Shown here piece after piece: positions 10,376-21,065 of a DNA stretch of 64,000 nucleotides; positions within the stretch are counted from its first letter, which is position 1, and each line of letters starts with the position of its first letter. The translations under genes were made by a program, and so were the position numbers. The notes beneath the pieces are model-generated. The model was not told where the DNA came from, made no database searches, and was given only the letters and a program-made list of their open reading frames with translations. The DNA is taken from assembly GCA_029582265.1 (NCBI GenBank), contig CM055823.1, positions 22,765,290-22,829,289 on the forward strand, given 5' to 3'. This DNA comes from Zoroaster sp. YZ-2022 (Eukaryota > Echinodermata > Asteroidea > Forcipulatida > Zoroasteridae).

Positions 10376-12799
10376 ATGAGCACCAGTGGGCCCCCACCCA
10401 AGAAACTGAAGCAAGCCAAATTAAGCTTTGCCCCAGTAAGCAAAGAGAGTAGTTCTCAAGACACCCCTGATGACCCTTTCCCTGATGACTTTGGCATCCT
10501 TAAGTCCGTTCCACAGTGTAGAAGCAGTGAAAGTTCAGACGACTGCAATAAAGAAATTGAGTCTGCCGCAGCTGATGTTACAAGTTTCACAAATAAGTAC
10601 GACATTGGAAACTACAGTAAAGCGCACGGGAGGAAATTGCTAGACGATGAAACAAAGTTGGCCCTCATCACAGACTGTTGGGTACCTGATTCGTCCTTCA
10701 ACTTCCCACAGTGTGCAAATTCTAGGAGACGATTTCAACATGGCTGGCTAAAACGATACAACTGGTTGGCATACAGCAATGCAGAGAAGGGTGCTTTCTG
10801 CAAACCGTGCCTCATCTTTGCCCCTGAATCTGCCGGAGCACACGGCAATCAAAGATTACAAACCTTAGTAAGCACTCCCTTTAACAAATACAAAGACGCA
10901 ATTGAAGTCTTCAACAAGCACAGCAGTGCAAAGTATCATGCTGATGCTGTCAACTCATGTCAGATGTTTCTCAAGGTTGTGACCAACAAGGTACCAAGCA
11001 TTGACAATCAACTTGACAACACAAGGCAACAACAAATGATAACCAATAGACAGCGTATCAGGCCTATGATTGAAACTGTGCTCTTTTTGGGAAGGCAGGA
11101 AATTTCATATCGTGGTCACCGAGACAGCGGCAGTATCGCCAACACATCCACGGAAAATGATGGAAACTTCAGGTCAGCCCTTCGTTTCCGCATCAACGCT
11201 GGAGACAATAATCTTAAGAGGCACATAGAAACTGCAGGAGGAAACGCCATGTACACAAGTTGGAACACACAAAATGAGATCATCAACACCGTTGGAGATA
11301 TAATCTCTGAAAAGATAGTTGATGAAGTGAAGGATGCAAAATACTTCAGTGTATTGGTGGATGAGACAACAGACTGTTCCACAAAAGAACAAATGAGCCT
11401 GTCAGTGAGATATGTGCATGATGACAAAGTATGTGAGAAGTTTTTGACTTTTGTAACAGTGAATGACCTCACAGGACACGGACTTGCGAAAAGCATACTC
11501 GACATACTACATGAGAAAACTCTGGATCCCATGAATATGCGTGGTCAAGGTTATGATGGGGCTTCGGCTATGAGCGGGCAATTTAATGGAGTCCAAGCAT
11601 GCATAAGAGAGAAGAACCCACTCGCAGTGTACACACATTGTGCAAGTCATGTATTGAATCTGGTTGTCTCTCATGGAAGTAACTTACCTACAATACTAAA
11701 CACGATCAGCACCATTCAGGAGATTTGTTCGTTTTTTGGTTCTTCGGCCAAGAGACAAAGCCTCCTAAGTGACTACATCACCAAGACGGCCCCAGAGTCG
11801 TCACACAAACGTCTGAAAAAACTATGCACTACAAGATGGGTTGAGAGGCACGAGGCTATTAACGTGTTCTATGAGCTCTCCGTCCCTATAGAGGAGGCCC
11901 TTGAGTATGTGTCACATAATGGTGACAGATCATCATCGCAAAGAGCGTCCACATTGCTTACTGCTCTCAGATCTTCAGTATTTATCGTGGCCACAACCAT
12001 ACTAAACCGGCTCAGCGGAGTCCACCTACCCTTGTCCCGGAAATTGCAGTCACCTACATGTGACCTAGTTGGATGCGTTAGACTTGTGCGTGATGTGCAG
12101 CAGGTCATCAAGCAAATGAGGGAAAACAGTGAAGAAGACTTTGGACGGTTGTTTAGTGACGCAACGAAGTTGGCTGATGAAGTAGACGGCATCATACGCA
12201 AACCACGGACAGCATCTCGTCAAACAGCCAGAGAAAATCATCCATCTCAATCAGCTGAAGAATACTTCAGGGTATCAATGTTTAACATCTACATTGATCA
12301 ATTGCTAAGTGAACTCAGCACAAGGTTTTCAGTCCACTTTGAAAGATGCGCCAAACTACAGTACATATTACCTGCATACTGCAATGATACCAACTTCAAT
12401 CAACTCCAGGACATTGTACAAATGTACGCACAAGACATCGAATCTGAAGGCACAGTGAGAGGCGAGTTTGATATGTGGTGTGCGCTGTGGAAAAATGCTG
12501 TCGGTAATGTACCATCTACACCTACAAAGACTCTGACTTCAGTGCCAGGATTGGCGGACCTGTACCCGAATATACACGCACTTATCACGATATTTGCAGT
12601 CATCCCTGCTACCTCAGCTACTGCAGAACGCACCTTCAGTACCCTTCGTCGCCTTAAATCCTACTTGAGGTCAACCATGGGCAACCAGCGTCTGACAGGT
12701 CTTGCTCTGATGTCTATATACAGAGCAATAGATGTGGACATCGATGACGTCATCAATCGAATGGCACTAAAACGTCGTAGATTGGACTTTTCAATTTAA
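10376..12799 (+). CDS. hAT transposase with TTF-type zinc finger (ZMYM1-like)
   Basis: This is an uninterrupted 807-aa frame whose product would cut and paste its own element in the nucleus. The N-terminus has a basic patch (PPPKKLKQAK, residues 7-16) suited to nuclear import. A TTF-type zinc-finger region covers about 115-200 (GAFCKPCLIF, C142 and C145). The RNase-H-like catalytic fold supplies an Asp in LVDETTD (about D329), an Asp in GYDGAS (D394) and the CxxH-type motif HCASHVLNL (about 421-429). The C-terminal hAT dimerisation domain has the catalytic Glu in TSATAERTFSTL (about E751). All expected acidic residues are present. Domain order matches the animal transposase group annotated as 'zinc finger MYM-type protein 1-like' or 52-kDa repressor-like. 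The start has a purine at -3, and a 'ctttctcag' acceptor-like site lies 14 bp upstream, so an extra 5' exon is possible. Confidence 0.93.
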   Translation: MSTSGPPPKKLKQAKLSFAPVSKESSSQDTPDDPFPDDFGILKSVPQCRSSESSDDCNKEIESAAADVTSFTNKYDIGNYSKAHGRKLLDDETKLALITDCWVPDSSFNFPQCANSRRRFQHGWLKRYNWLAYSNAEKGAFCKPCLIFAPESAGAHGNQRLQTLVSTPFNKYKDAIEVFNKHSSAKYHADAVNSCQMFLKVVTNKVPSIDNQLDNTRQQQMITNRQRIRPMIETVLFLGRQEISYRGHRDSGSIANTSTENDGNFRSALRFRINAGDNNLKRHIETAGGNAMYTSWNTQNEIINTVGDIISEKIVDEVKDAKYFSVLVDETTDCSTKEQMSLSVRYVHDDKVCEKFLTFVTVNDLTGHGLAKSILDILHEKTLDPMNMRGQGYDGASAMSGQFNGVQACIREKNPLAVYTHCASHVLNLVVSHGSNLPTILNTISTIQEICSFFGSSAKRQSLLSDYITKTAPESSHKRLKKLCTTRWVERHEAINVFYELSVPIEEALEYVSHNGDRSSSQRASTLLTALRSSVFIVATTILNRLSGVHLPLSRKLQSPTCDLVGCVRLVRDVQQVIKQMRENSEEDFGRLFSDATKLADEVDGIIRKPRTASRQTARENHPSQSAEEYFRVSMFNIYIDQLLSELSTRFSVHFERCAKLQYILPAYCNDTNFNQLQDIVQMYAQDIESEGTVRGEFDMWCALWKNAVGNVPSTPTKTLTSVPGLADLYPNIHALITIFAVIPATSATAERTFSTLRRLKSYLRSTMGNQRLTGLALMSIYRAIDVDIDDVINRMALKRRRLDFSI

Positions 12800-13130
12800 T
12801 ACTGCCTCACTATACAATTATTGCCATTGCCTCACTATAGATTTATTAAGTAAAGTGTACATCTGTCAAAAACAAATCCATGTCTCTACTGGGACAATTT
12901 TATAGGGTTAAACATTGCTCTCTATTATACTAACGGCAACGTGGTCAAGTGGACAAGATTGGACTTTTTAATTTAATATTGCCTCACTATATAATTATAT
13001 TGCCATTGCCTCACTATAGATTTGTTAAGTAAAGTGTACATCTGCCAAAAATATGTCTCTACTGGGACAATTTTATAGGGTTAAACATTGCTCTCTTTTA
13101 TACTAACGGCACCGTGGTCAAGTGGTTAGA
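12779..13130 (+). repeat. 177-bp tandem duplication across the transposase stop codon
   Basis: The unit starting 'agattggacttttcaattta' at 12779 repeats from 12956. Both copies share 'gcctcactata' and 'tctactgggacaatttt' blocks. The first copy carries the last codons and stop of the transposase; the second is a non-coding echo. The copies differ at several sites and small indels, so the duplication is not brand new. Confidence 0.88.
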
Positions 13131-13182
13131 CTGCCCGTCTTGCAATCACAAGGTTGTGAGTTCGGAATCCCAGGCTGACCGC
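13106..13182 (+). mobile_element. Degenerate tRNA-like SINE head
   Basis: An A-box-like sequence (GTGGTCAAGTGGTTAGAC) and a B-box-like sequence with one extra base (GAGTTCGGAATCCC) stand at tRNA spacing. 'gcctatataaacta', an L2-tail-like phrase, follows at about 13195. It is not a functional tRNA: the B-box is disrupted and the acceptor arms do not pair. A truncated version of its first 15 bases stands at the end of the first 177-bp unit. Confidence 0.5.
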
Positions 13183-13488
13183 TGATTTCACAATGCCTAT
13201 ATAAACTATTGTCGTCTAGTTACTGAATTACAATTGATTGATTTGTGCAGTTCGTAATTATAGACGATACACTAATGTTGGTGTGTGAGTTAGATTGGCT
13301 CTTGCCATTTTCTTGCCATTTATGCCTCTTCATATGGGAGGTTACCGAGTTCCTAATGGGAAGATCCATTCATACATTATACACACATACAACCCTAAAT
13401 TACATACATTATTTACGTACATCCTAGTTGATTTGTGAGTGAGTTTTCTTTGAGCCTCCCCAAAGACAAAATCCTGGGTGCGCCGTTG

Positions 13489-13496
13489 GGTCACAT
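13489..13496 (+). repeat. hAT target-site duplication, right
   Basis: GGTCACAT, identical to 9311-9318. Confidence 0.95.
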
Positions 13497-13794
13497 ATTG
13501 TCTATTCATGCCATAGTACAGTGTCACTTCTTATCATCAGCCAAGGTATGGCCTTGGGTGGATTTGTTTACATTCTGGCAGAGACCTTTAGTCTGCCTAG
13601 GGACTTGGTTTGGTATGGTAGCTCATTAATATGTTAGGGCTAGGCAGATATTGAAGTGTTTTGGGACTGATGGAATAAGCCACGAATATGTATAAAACAT
13701 ATCACTGGCTGAAATATCGCGGGATGGTCATTTTAGTTGGCAGAAAGAAATCGCCCACCCCGCTTGCTGAGGACCTGGTTGGTGGGGACGAGTG

Positions 13795-15529
13795 AATTTG
13801 ATTTAACTGAGGAATCACCAACAATAAAAAAAAAAGTGGAAAATGCAATAAAGTAAAATAATAGCAAATAAGTAATAATCAGAAATTAAAATAATCCAGT
13901 CACTATTCTAGGTTCGTAACATCCAAAAATCAGAGAAACAGAAGGAAAGTAACACTACTGATGAAATATTAATAAATGTCAAAACAATTTTTCATGATTG
14001 GCAATTCTTTAATTACAACTGGTCATCAACTTTGTATTAAGTATGTATTAAACTTTCATAGCAGACACGTATTCCTCAAACCTTGAGTCTGTGTCATTTT
14101 ATGGTGACACAAGTCAAAGTTACACTGAAAAATTGGAACTTGGTCAGACTTACTGACCTGTGAATGTCTACCCACTAAGAAAGTTTTTTTGAAGTAAAAT
14201 ATATTCTTTCCTGTAAGGAAATGTATTATTTTGTTGATGCATAACTCCAGCCTATATGAAAGCTTCAGCAATAGTGAAAATACATTCAGGTTGTTTATTA
14301 TGTGAAATGTTTGTCTCATGAACTTTAAAAAATCATTTTGAAAAAATAGTTATACTGAAATTATAGACAAAAATCCTTCAAAAGAAACATTTGATGAATG
14401 ACGTACCGTATTCATATTTAAATATGTTCCTGCCGATAGTTAATACAGTTAGTTGTGTAACAAATTTGATTATCTCAAAATGCAACTTGTGGGACATAAT
14501 TATTTGGGACAGTGTTGCACATGTACACAATATTGAATGGTTGATGATTGAAAACAAGTTTTTGTAAAAATAAAATCATCTGTTTGTGTCCTTTTTGCTT
14601 TTAATTATCTGTCATCTAGCCCCCATATAATTACATTATTGTGACCATGAATTTAGGGTAAGGTTCTGCTTTAAAATAGTTTGCTGTGAAAAGAGGCATC
14701 AGTATATAAAACATACAAATGTTGCCGACTGAAAATTTATTTTGGACCAACTCTTGCTCTAGTACCTTTGATTTGCCGACTGAGAACAATTATTGGGGTG
14801 TCACACCCCATACCTCCTGACCCCGCTCGCTACGGCCCTGGGCGGTGGGGGCGAGTGAACCCTGTAGGCCTGCGCAATATTTTTTAAATACAATTTTACA
14901 AAGGTTCTTCTGTACTTAATTCACCGCCAAATTCGACTGGCATGGTAGGTAGTCTTGTGGTTTAGAATTCTCACCTTCCATGTAGGTAGTCGGGATCGAG
15001 ACTAGGTTTAGGTTGTAAATATTTGTAACAGGATTAGCAACATTTTTGTTAACAACAACAATCATTCATAAACAAAAACTTTCTGTAAAACAATAATGTA
15101 TGGGCTGTGGAGGACTTTTTTAAAGGAATATAAATCCGTATGCATGTTGCCAACCAGTCTGGTTGCCGCTTTTGTATAACTGGTTTTTCTAGTAAATATA
15201 TGGATTTACATTTATTTTAGTCAAATATATTTAATTAGTCGAAATTTAGTCACATACGGCTCTTCATACGAGAAAAACTGCAATGGTGAACACTTCTAGT
15301 GCGACGCGACAACACTTCTAGTGCGACGCGACTACACTTCTAGTGCGACGCGACTACACTTCTAATGCGACGCCACAACACTTCTAGTGCGACGCGACAC
15401 ACTTCTAGTGCGACGCGACTACACTTCAAGTGCGACGCGACTACACTTCTAGTGCGACGCGACACACTTCTAGTGCGACGCGACAACACTCTTCTTGCAA
15501 TGTGCATGTGTCCTTTTTAGAACACCATA
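13795..15529 (-). repeat. Right inverted arm
   Basis: This is the complement of the left arm, ending TATGGTGTTC when read inward from 15529. It carries about 110 bp (about 13818-13930) that the left arm lacks and 9 rather than 13 minisatellite units. Otherwise the arms are highly similar throughout. Confidence 0.85.
15290..15492 (-). repeat. Minisatellite, 9 units (right arm)
   Basis: Complement of the left-arm array (acttctagtgcgacgcga on the plus strand). One unit has 'cttcaagtg' and one 'cttctaatgcgacgcc'. Confidence 0.92.
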
Positions 15530-15535
15530 ACATCG

Positions 15536-17332
15536 TATGTGATATACATGTACAATGTACATTACATGTATGTAAACGTATTTACGGCGGACGTGAGTAA
15601 ATAAGGCTACATTTTGTCTGCCAACGTGATCGAACTAGTACTGTACATGTATAATCTCAGCAAATAAAACCTCGCCATACTCCACACGAACAATATGTTC
15701 ATTTGTACGTTAATGTTTGGCTTTATTTGAAAATTAAAAATCAATGTATACATACTGTAAGCCTGTGCGAATAGTTCAATAAGGCATATTCGGTTATTCG
15801 CAAATAGTAATTGCTCATCGTTTTCGTAATCGCTGTTTTGTACTAGTCGATATTTTCCATGTCATTTTTGCACACAGATTAGACAAGATTTCAATAAATA
15901 CGTTCATACATTTCGTGGTTCAGCTTGTAAAAGACTTTCTCTTCGTTTAAAATAAAGTATAACTAAAAATGCTTCAGTTTCAAAACCCCCTAACTAGTGC
16001 TGATCAGCCATTCCGTGTGTGAGGAGTTGTTCTGTTTTAGGAACGTTAGTTATTGTTTTAATTAACTGTTATACTTAAAGTATCCTCTCTCCGCCGGGGA
16101 TGCGTGGTGGCGCCCTTTTAAAGTTCATTGACCCCACGCTCCTCACTGCCTGTACAATTTTCATCAGGTGAGGATGCCAAACTTTCTTCGTAGTTTTAAC
16201 TTTTATTTTAATAATAATTATAATGCAATAATCTAAACCCATGCTTATTTTCATTGTATCTGCAAATATCTATAGATCCATTTGATGTTGTTGATTTTAG
16301 GAACATCATTGCCAAAAAGTGTAATTTTTGCAGTTTTGTGGGTCACGGAATTGGGGTGAAGTTTTAGGAATGCAACACACGTGTGATGGTTAGCGTTGTA
16401 GGCTCTGTGTTGCGGTACATGGTACATGTACATGTATAAGTTAATGTTTCGTTGTTATGGGTGTATTTGTGGCATTGGTTCTGCTGGACAACGGGGGGAT
16501 GAGTGTGTATTTCTGTGTGAAGATTGTTTAAGTGAAGTTGGGCCCAACGACGTATATTGTGTGTCATAACCCCGTTGCCCAGTGCTGCTGTGCCATTGAT
16601 ACATCACATGTAACAGCCTAGTGTTATCGAGATTTTATGTTGATATTATATTGTTGTACCCGTAAGGAGAAGTTTAATGACCCTTAATTGATAGATGCAA
16701 AGAGTAGCAGTATTTTCTTAAGGCAAATGATTTACCTGGAATTATGCAACACAAAGATGGATTATGTTGTACAACTTGGTGTACATGACTGTATTTGCTG
16801 GTTCTAATGTATTTTTCTGTATTCCCCTCCGCCTGCACAATATTCATCAGATCAATTGTGCAGGTTAGGTCACCAATAAATCGTCTACATTTGGCGGAGA
16901 GATCAGAAAGAATCTGTGTCATAACTCATTGAATTTCAAGTGACACCGCTTTGGGCCCCCCCCCCCCCACGCTATATATGAGTCCCAGACACAAACCCCC
17001 CTTACACGTGGTTGGTATTTGACATTATAACTAGAATACCTAGTGTTTCCACTGCTACAAAGAATTTATTTTAAAAAATACATGTTTCTCGCGGCAGCCT
17101 TGGGAAAAATGGCAATTGATGTGCGTAAAAAATTTAGAAATTCATACAATTCAGAATTCACACATAATTATACTATTACACCGCAATGGTACTTCATAAA
17201 ACAAAAAAAGTGCTTCCAAAGATTTACAAACCATGCGTACACAGTGAAGGACCATAAGTGAGCATAAAACAATTACTGTTTCTCTTTTGACTCTTCCCAT
17301 TTGCACAAATATACCAAACTACCCTTTTTACT
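15536..17332. other. Non-coding stretch
   Basis: No domain-bearing frame was found. A homopolymer C run lies at about 16957-16970. Short 'acatgtac' repeats lie at 15545-15570 and 16420-16435. A GC-richer patch with 'ccgccggggatgcgtggtggcgcc' composition lies at 16085-16125. Nothing else is supportable. Confidence 0.4.
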
Positions 17333-17861
17333 GTCACGCGAGTCACAAAAAGTTTTTTTTCTCCTAGTGTCATAGTGTCATAGTGTTATAGTATGTACTA
17401 GGGTGTGTTGAACATAATGTTTTTATTATGCAACATCCTGCTGTAAATGTTTTCCACTTGTCACGCAAGTCACATTGTTTGTCACGCGAGTCACGCTGCC
17501 ATCAATATATATTTTTAAACTTGAATAATCTTTTTTAGAATTTCAGTGGTGTCAGTTTAGTGCGTCTATTGTACTTTCATATAAAGTGATCCAGAATTTA
17601 AAGCTTTCACTATTAATTGGCCACTTATGACTGATTGCATACCAAAATGTAAGATTTAAAAAAAAATGGCCGTCATGCAAGTCACATTTTCTTATTTGAT
17701 GTAATTTAGTCAGGCAAGTTTTTTCCCCAAGTTTTTCCCCAATAATTATAGACCCTCCTTATAGTTTGTAAAAAACTTTGTTCACTGAAAGCAAGGTGTA
17801 ATATCCGGGAGTAGAGAGCCGGACAAAGTTAAAAAATAAGTGGGATCGTCACGCGAGTCAC
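17333..17861 (+). repeat. Interspersed GTCACGCGAGTCAC motif, five copies
   Basis: The 14-bp motif occurs at 17333-17346, 17460-17473 (GCAA variant), 17481-17494, 17672-17685 (GTCATGCAAGTCAC) and 17848-17861. A decayed sixth copy lies near 17709. All have one orientation, with spacings from 8 to 178 bp of unrelated AT-rich sequence. Each is itself a GTCAC-N4-GTCAC direct repeat. The arrangement suits a cluster of protein-binding sites, for example subterminal transposase sites, rather than a tandem satellite. Confidence 0.7.
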
Positions 17862-18369
17862 AATGGAATGGCTGTGATTTCCAAACTTGTCCATGGCCAC
17901 TGCACCTGACAGAAAATAAAACTGCACTTTTGAGGGTTCATTTGTTAAAATTTCTCAAAATGGGATGCCAACAATCCATACATACTTGTTTTGGATATTA
18001 TAAAGCATAAACTTTACATTGCATGACCTTCGAAATTGTCCTTTGAAGAAGATTTATTATTGACGTTCGGCACATGAATGTACCAGCTTCGACACTACTC
18101 CATAATATAATATTATTGTGGTCGTTTACATGTGTACGTGTGCATATGGCTGGGCGGCTGTGGCAATCGGGATTGTTGTACACTGTGTAAATGATGCTAG
18201 GATCGAAAGCGCACTCTTTATGTAAATTTACCTGAAGTCTCTATGATGTCTGTGGCCTCCTAAAACTGTTTTAATCTGACGATAAATAATTTCAAGTGGA
18301 ATCTTCCGTGGACTTAATTACTTACTAGCTGGCTGAGCGTTTTAAGAAGAAAATAAGCATAAGAACCTG

Positions 18370-18660
18370 TTGAAATACCATGTTTTGACAAAAAGCTATT
18401 ACAATAAAACATTTAATCATGAAAATATACCGAGTATAGGCTATAAAGATTTTGTGAAATATATCACAGACCCGCTGGCGCTGCAACCACCAAATTACGT
18501 GCGCTGTGCGTGTGGTGCGCCCATGGATATAAGCCTACTTTATTGTTATTTAATTAATAGTGATATGAAAACAGATCCAAAAAATAGTAATAAGTGTGTG
18601 AATGTAGACTTTTATTTAACAACCCTGCGGTGCATGGTGACAACACGCACGAACACATGA
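18370..18660 (+). other. Unassigned open frame, 96 codons
   Basis: The frame contains GYKDFVKYITDPLALQPPNYV and a Cys-rich segment RCACGAP. The 'F-x-x-Y-x-x-D' phrase loosely recalls carbohydrate sulfotransferases, but no PAPS-binding motif is visible. There are no splice signals or neighbours to support it. Probably a chance frame. Confidence 0.15.
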
Positions 18661-19060
18661 TGGGACTAAATCATTTAGTACGTTTGAATAGCGTGTAAAA
18701 CGTTCATATAGGGGTAAACAATCCCTTCTCAAATGGTGTAAACAGACTTATTGAGTCCCTCTAGACACAAGAAAACAATTTCAAGCAAAAAATAATTATA
18801 TGGGTGCCCAATATACAACCTCGCGCGCTTGAAGGCACTAAATCATTTAGTACGTATGCCCAATATACAACCTCGCGCGCTTGAAGGCACTAAATCATTT
18901 AGTACGTATGAATAGCGTGTAAAACGTTCACATTGGAGCACACAATCCCTTCTCAAATGGTGTAAACAGACTTATTGAGTCCCTCTAGACCCAAGAAAAC
19001 AATTTCAAGCCAAATATAAAGTTTTATATGGGTGCAAGCCCACAATCCCTTCCAAAAAAA
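18661..19060 (+). repeat. Duplicated ~220-bp unit with an inner 52-bp tandem
   Basis: A block starting 'actaaatcatttagtacgt' at about 18665 recurs from about 18888 (shared 'gaatagcgtgtaaaacgttc', 'cttattgagtccctctaga'). Between the copies a 52-bp unit is repeated exactly in tandem (18806-18857 and 18858-18909), including 'caacctcgcgcgcttgaa'. The inner unit is identical in both copies, so it is the younger event. Confidence 0.85.
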
Positions 19061-20317
19061 TTGTTTTGCACATTTTTTGCACTGCTGACATTCTACAGAG
19101 AAACCAAGAGATTATATTTGTCTGGCCATTCTAATACCCACAACCAGACCTCAAAATAAACATCTCAGGTTGCCGAACTGTCTGGGCAATGTCTGGGATT
19201 AGTGCGGTAATGTCAATTGATAACAGCTGTACTGTTTCAATGGGTTGTCTGCTGGCAAGGCCAGGCCCCCCCCCCCTTACTTTGAAAGCTGCATACCGGG
19301 TCAATGGTTCACCCCAGGTTGAATTTTTTTACCATGTTATCAACCACTGTATCAATAGAGAACTTATGCAAAGTGGCTGAATTTGAGTTTTCAATGATGT
19401 AGTAAACAACAATTGAATGGAACAACTTAATGAAATAGCACCACCATGAACCGCAGGGAAAATTTTAAATAACTTTTTCCATAAACATTTTTGAAGCAGC
19501 TCTGTCTCGACAAAGCTGTACCATTTTGCAGCGAATGTGCAAACCACGCATAGGCATTCAATAAATACGTATGCATACGACGGCTGGCTGATTACTAGAC
19601 AGATATCATTGAGCATGGCCAGCGCTAGGCATGATCACACAGAGATCCTGGCCCAGCTTAATCGGGTTCTTGCACACAATGGATTTTTGTTAAGAAGTGG
19701 CGATCCAAACAAGCGAAGCGAGCTCACAGCGAAGGCCCCGGGGCCCGTTTATAAAGTGAAATGTTACTGAGTCCAGAAAATGATCACAAATATCTTCGGA
19801 AATATTTGTGATGGCGCGAAAATAATTCACATGCTTTATAACATTTTGGAACATATACAAAAAATAGCCAGTTTTCAAGAATTTTTTGATTTAGTTTTAG
19901 AGAATCATTACCTCCTGGGTTGCAAACAAAAATACTCAATGCTACATGTGAATATTTGATTCAAAAGTGGGGTAGGGTTCAGGACCTTTTCTAAAGTGAG
20001 GGAGGGCAAGTGTCCCCCTTATACCCACCACTTCCGCCTCTGGTGCTATTCATTCAAATCCTGTTTGATTTCTAGTATCTTTGATTCCAAACATTATGGT
20101 CATTCCAATTCTCCCTCCTCCTCCTCTTGTAGTGCCCGGCGTTTTTTGTAACTGAGTCTTAGAAGAGCCACTAGTTAACACATTAATGACGAGGATACAT
20201 TATAATGCAGCAGACTAGGTATCCTTGTCACCCAAGGGTTTCATGATTGTAACTATTGCTATCCTCATTGGGATAGAATAGCTGACGTCTACCCTGTGAG
20301 CTTTGTTTATGACGGTG
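19061..20317. other. Non-coding stretch
   Basis: No recognisable gene. A C-run lies at 19265-19276, and a G/C-skewed patch at 19970-20040 lies next to 'gagggagggcaagtg'. Small open frames (19329-19616, 19537-19770) show no domain. Confidence 0.35.
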
Positions 20318-21065
20318 TCAAACATATAACAAAGGAGACAGACATCATTCTGTCTGAGATTCTATTATTTTATGAAATAAGAACTGCAAATGAATTTTTA
20401 TTCACAACCCATCTTAAGATAAAGACTTATGCATATTATGGGAATAAACACTTTGCGTCAATTGACCACTTTGAGAAATTCACTTTTGGACTTTGCTGAG
20501 AAACATATGGACAATTTCCACAGGTTGGTATTATTTACATAAAATGAATTCTGACTTCTAGCATTCTATTGGAAGATTCATTTTAAACCTGATTAGGTTA
20601 TGGAGGGTTTAATCTAAATAAAAAAGACTACGGTAGGTTAGGAAGATTAAATTCTCATATTAATTTAGCTTCATTGTTTGTAGAAATTTACTTTGTGCAC
20701 GTTATTCAGGCTGATTACTTACTGTACACAACTACACACGTTTGTATCTCATTGTCTTTAGGTTGTTGTAGATGCCCTTCGACTGCAATACAAATTGCGT
20801 GTGTTCAGTTGGTTATCACATGGGAGAATAGCATGGCATTTTGTGCATTGGTACATTTATGTCGCTCTCAAAAGGGCAACTTTACAAATGAATGGATGAA
20901 GTCCCTTAGCAACAATTAGACTGTAACTACATTTTCTATATGCTGTAACTATAGCAACAAGACAGACCATAGTGTTTTGTTGTATTATATGAAGAATACT
21001 GTTATAATTCAATTTATAAATTCAATTGATTCTCTATAGGTAAAACTTGTAGCTTTGCATGGTGA

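Larger units (their letters stand above)
9319..13488 (+). mobile_element. Complete hAT-superfamily DNA transposon, 4170 bp
   Basis: The left end is CAACGGCGCACCCA and the right end is its exact complement (14-bp terminal inverted repeats). Perfect 8-bp target duplications GGTCACAT flank both ends, the hallmark of hAT insertion. Inside are a G-rich left subterminal region with a GGGGGGC/GCCCCCC hairpin (9344-9361), about 0.9 kb of leader, one uninterrupted 807-codon transposase, and a 3' region with a 177-bp tandem duplication. Identical duplications and an open transposase imply a recent insertion. It lies inside the long-arm element and is therefore younger than that element. Confidence 0.95.
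6704..15529. mobile_element. Element with ~1.73-kb inverted arms (hAT nested inside)
   Basis: The sequence from 6704 to about 8428 recurs in inverted orientation at 15529 back to about 13795. Both outer ends read TATGGTGTTCTAAAAAGGAC. The 6-bp sequence ACATCG flanks both ends (6698-6703 and 15530-15535); an alternative reading is an 8-bp duplication TACATCGT/AACATCGT with one mismatch. With the 4.17-kb hAT removed the element was about 4.65 kb: two arms plus a ~1.2-kb core. No transposase of its own is recognisable in that core, so it is probably non-autonomous. Long arms carrying tandem repeats recall foldback/Galileo-type elements, but that family assignment is inference. Confidence 0.75.

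Noticed and set aside
11116..11532. 138-codon minus-strand frame inside the transposase
   Set aside because: Antisense shadow of the conserved transposase coding strand, no domain.
9319..15529. Idea that the hAT transposase drives the long-arm element
   Set aside because: The hAT has its own ends and target duplication inside the core. The ends TATGGTG and CAACGGCG are unrelated.
6698..15535. Polinton/Maverick, because of the 6-bp duplication and long arms
   Set aside because: Ends do not start with AG, arms contain a minisatellite, and no polymerase B, integrase, ATPase or capsid genes are present.
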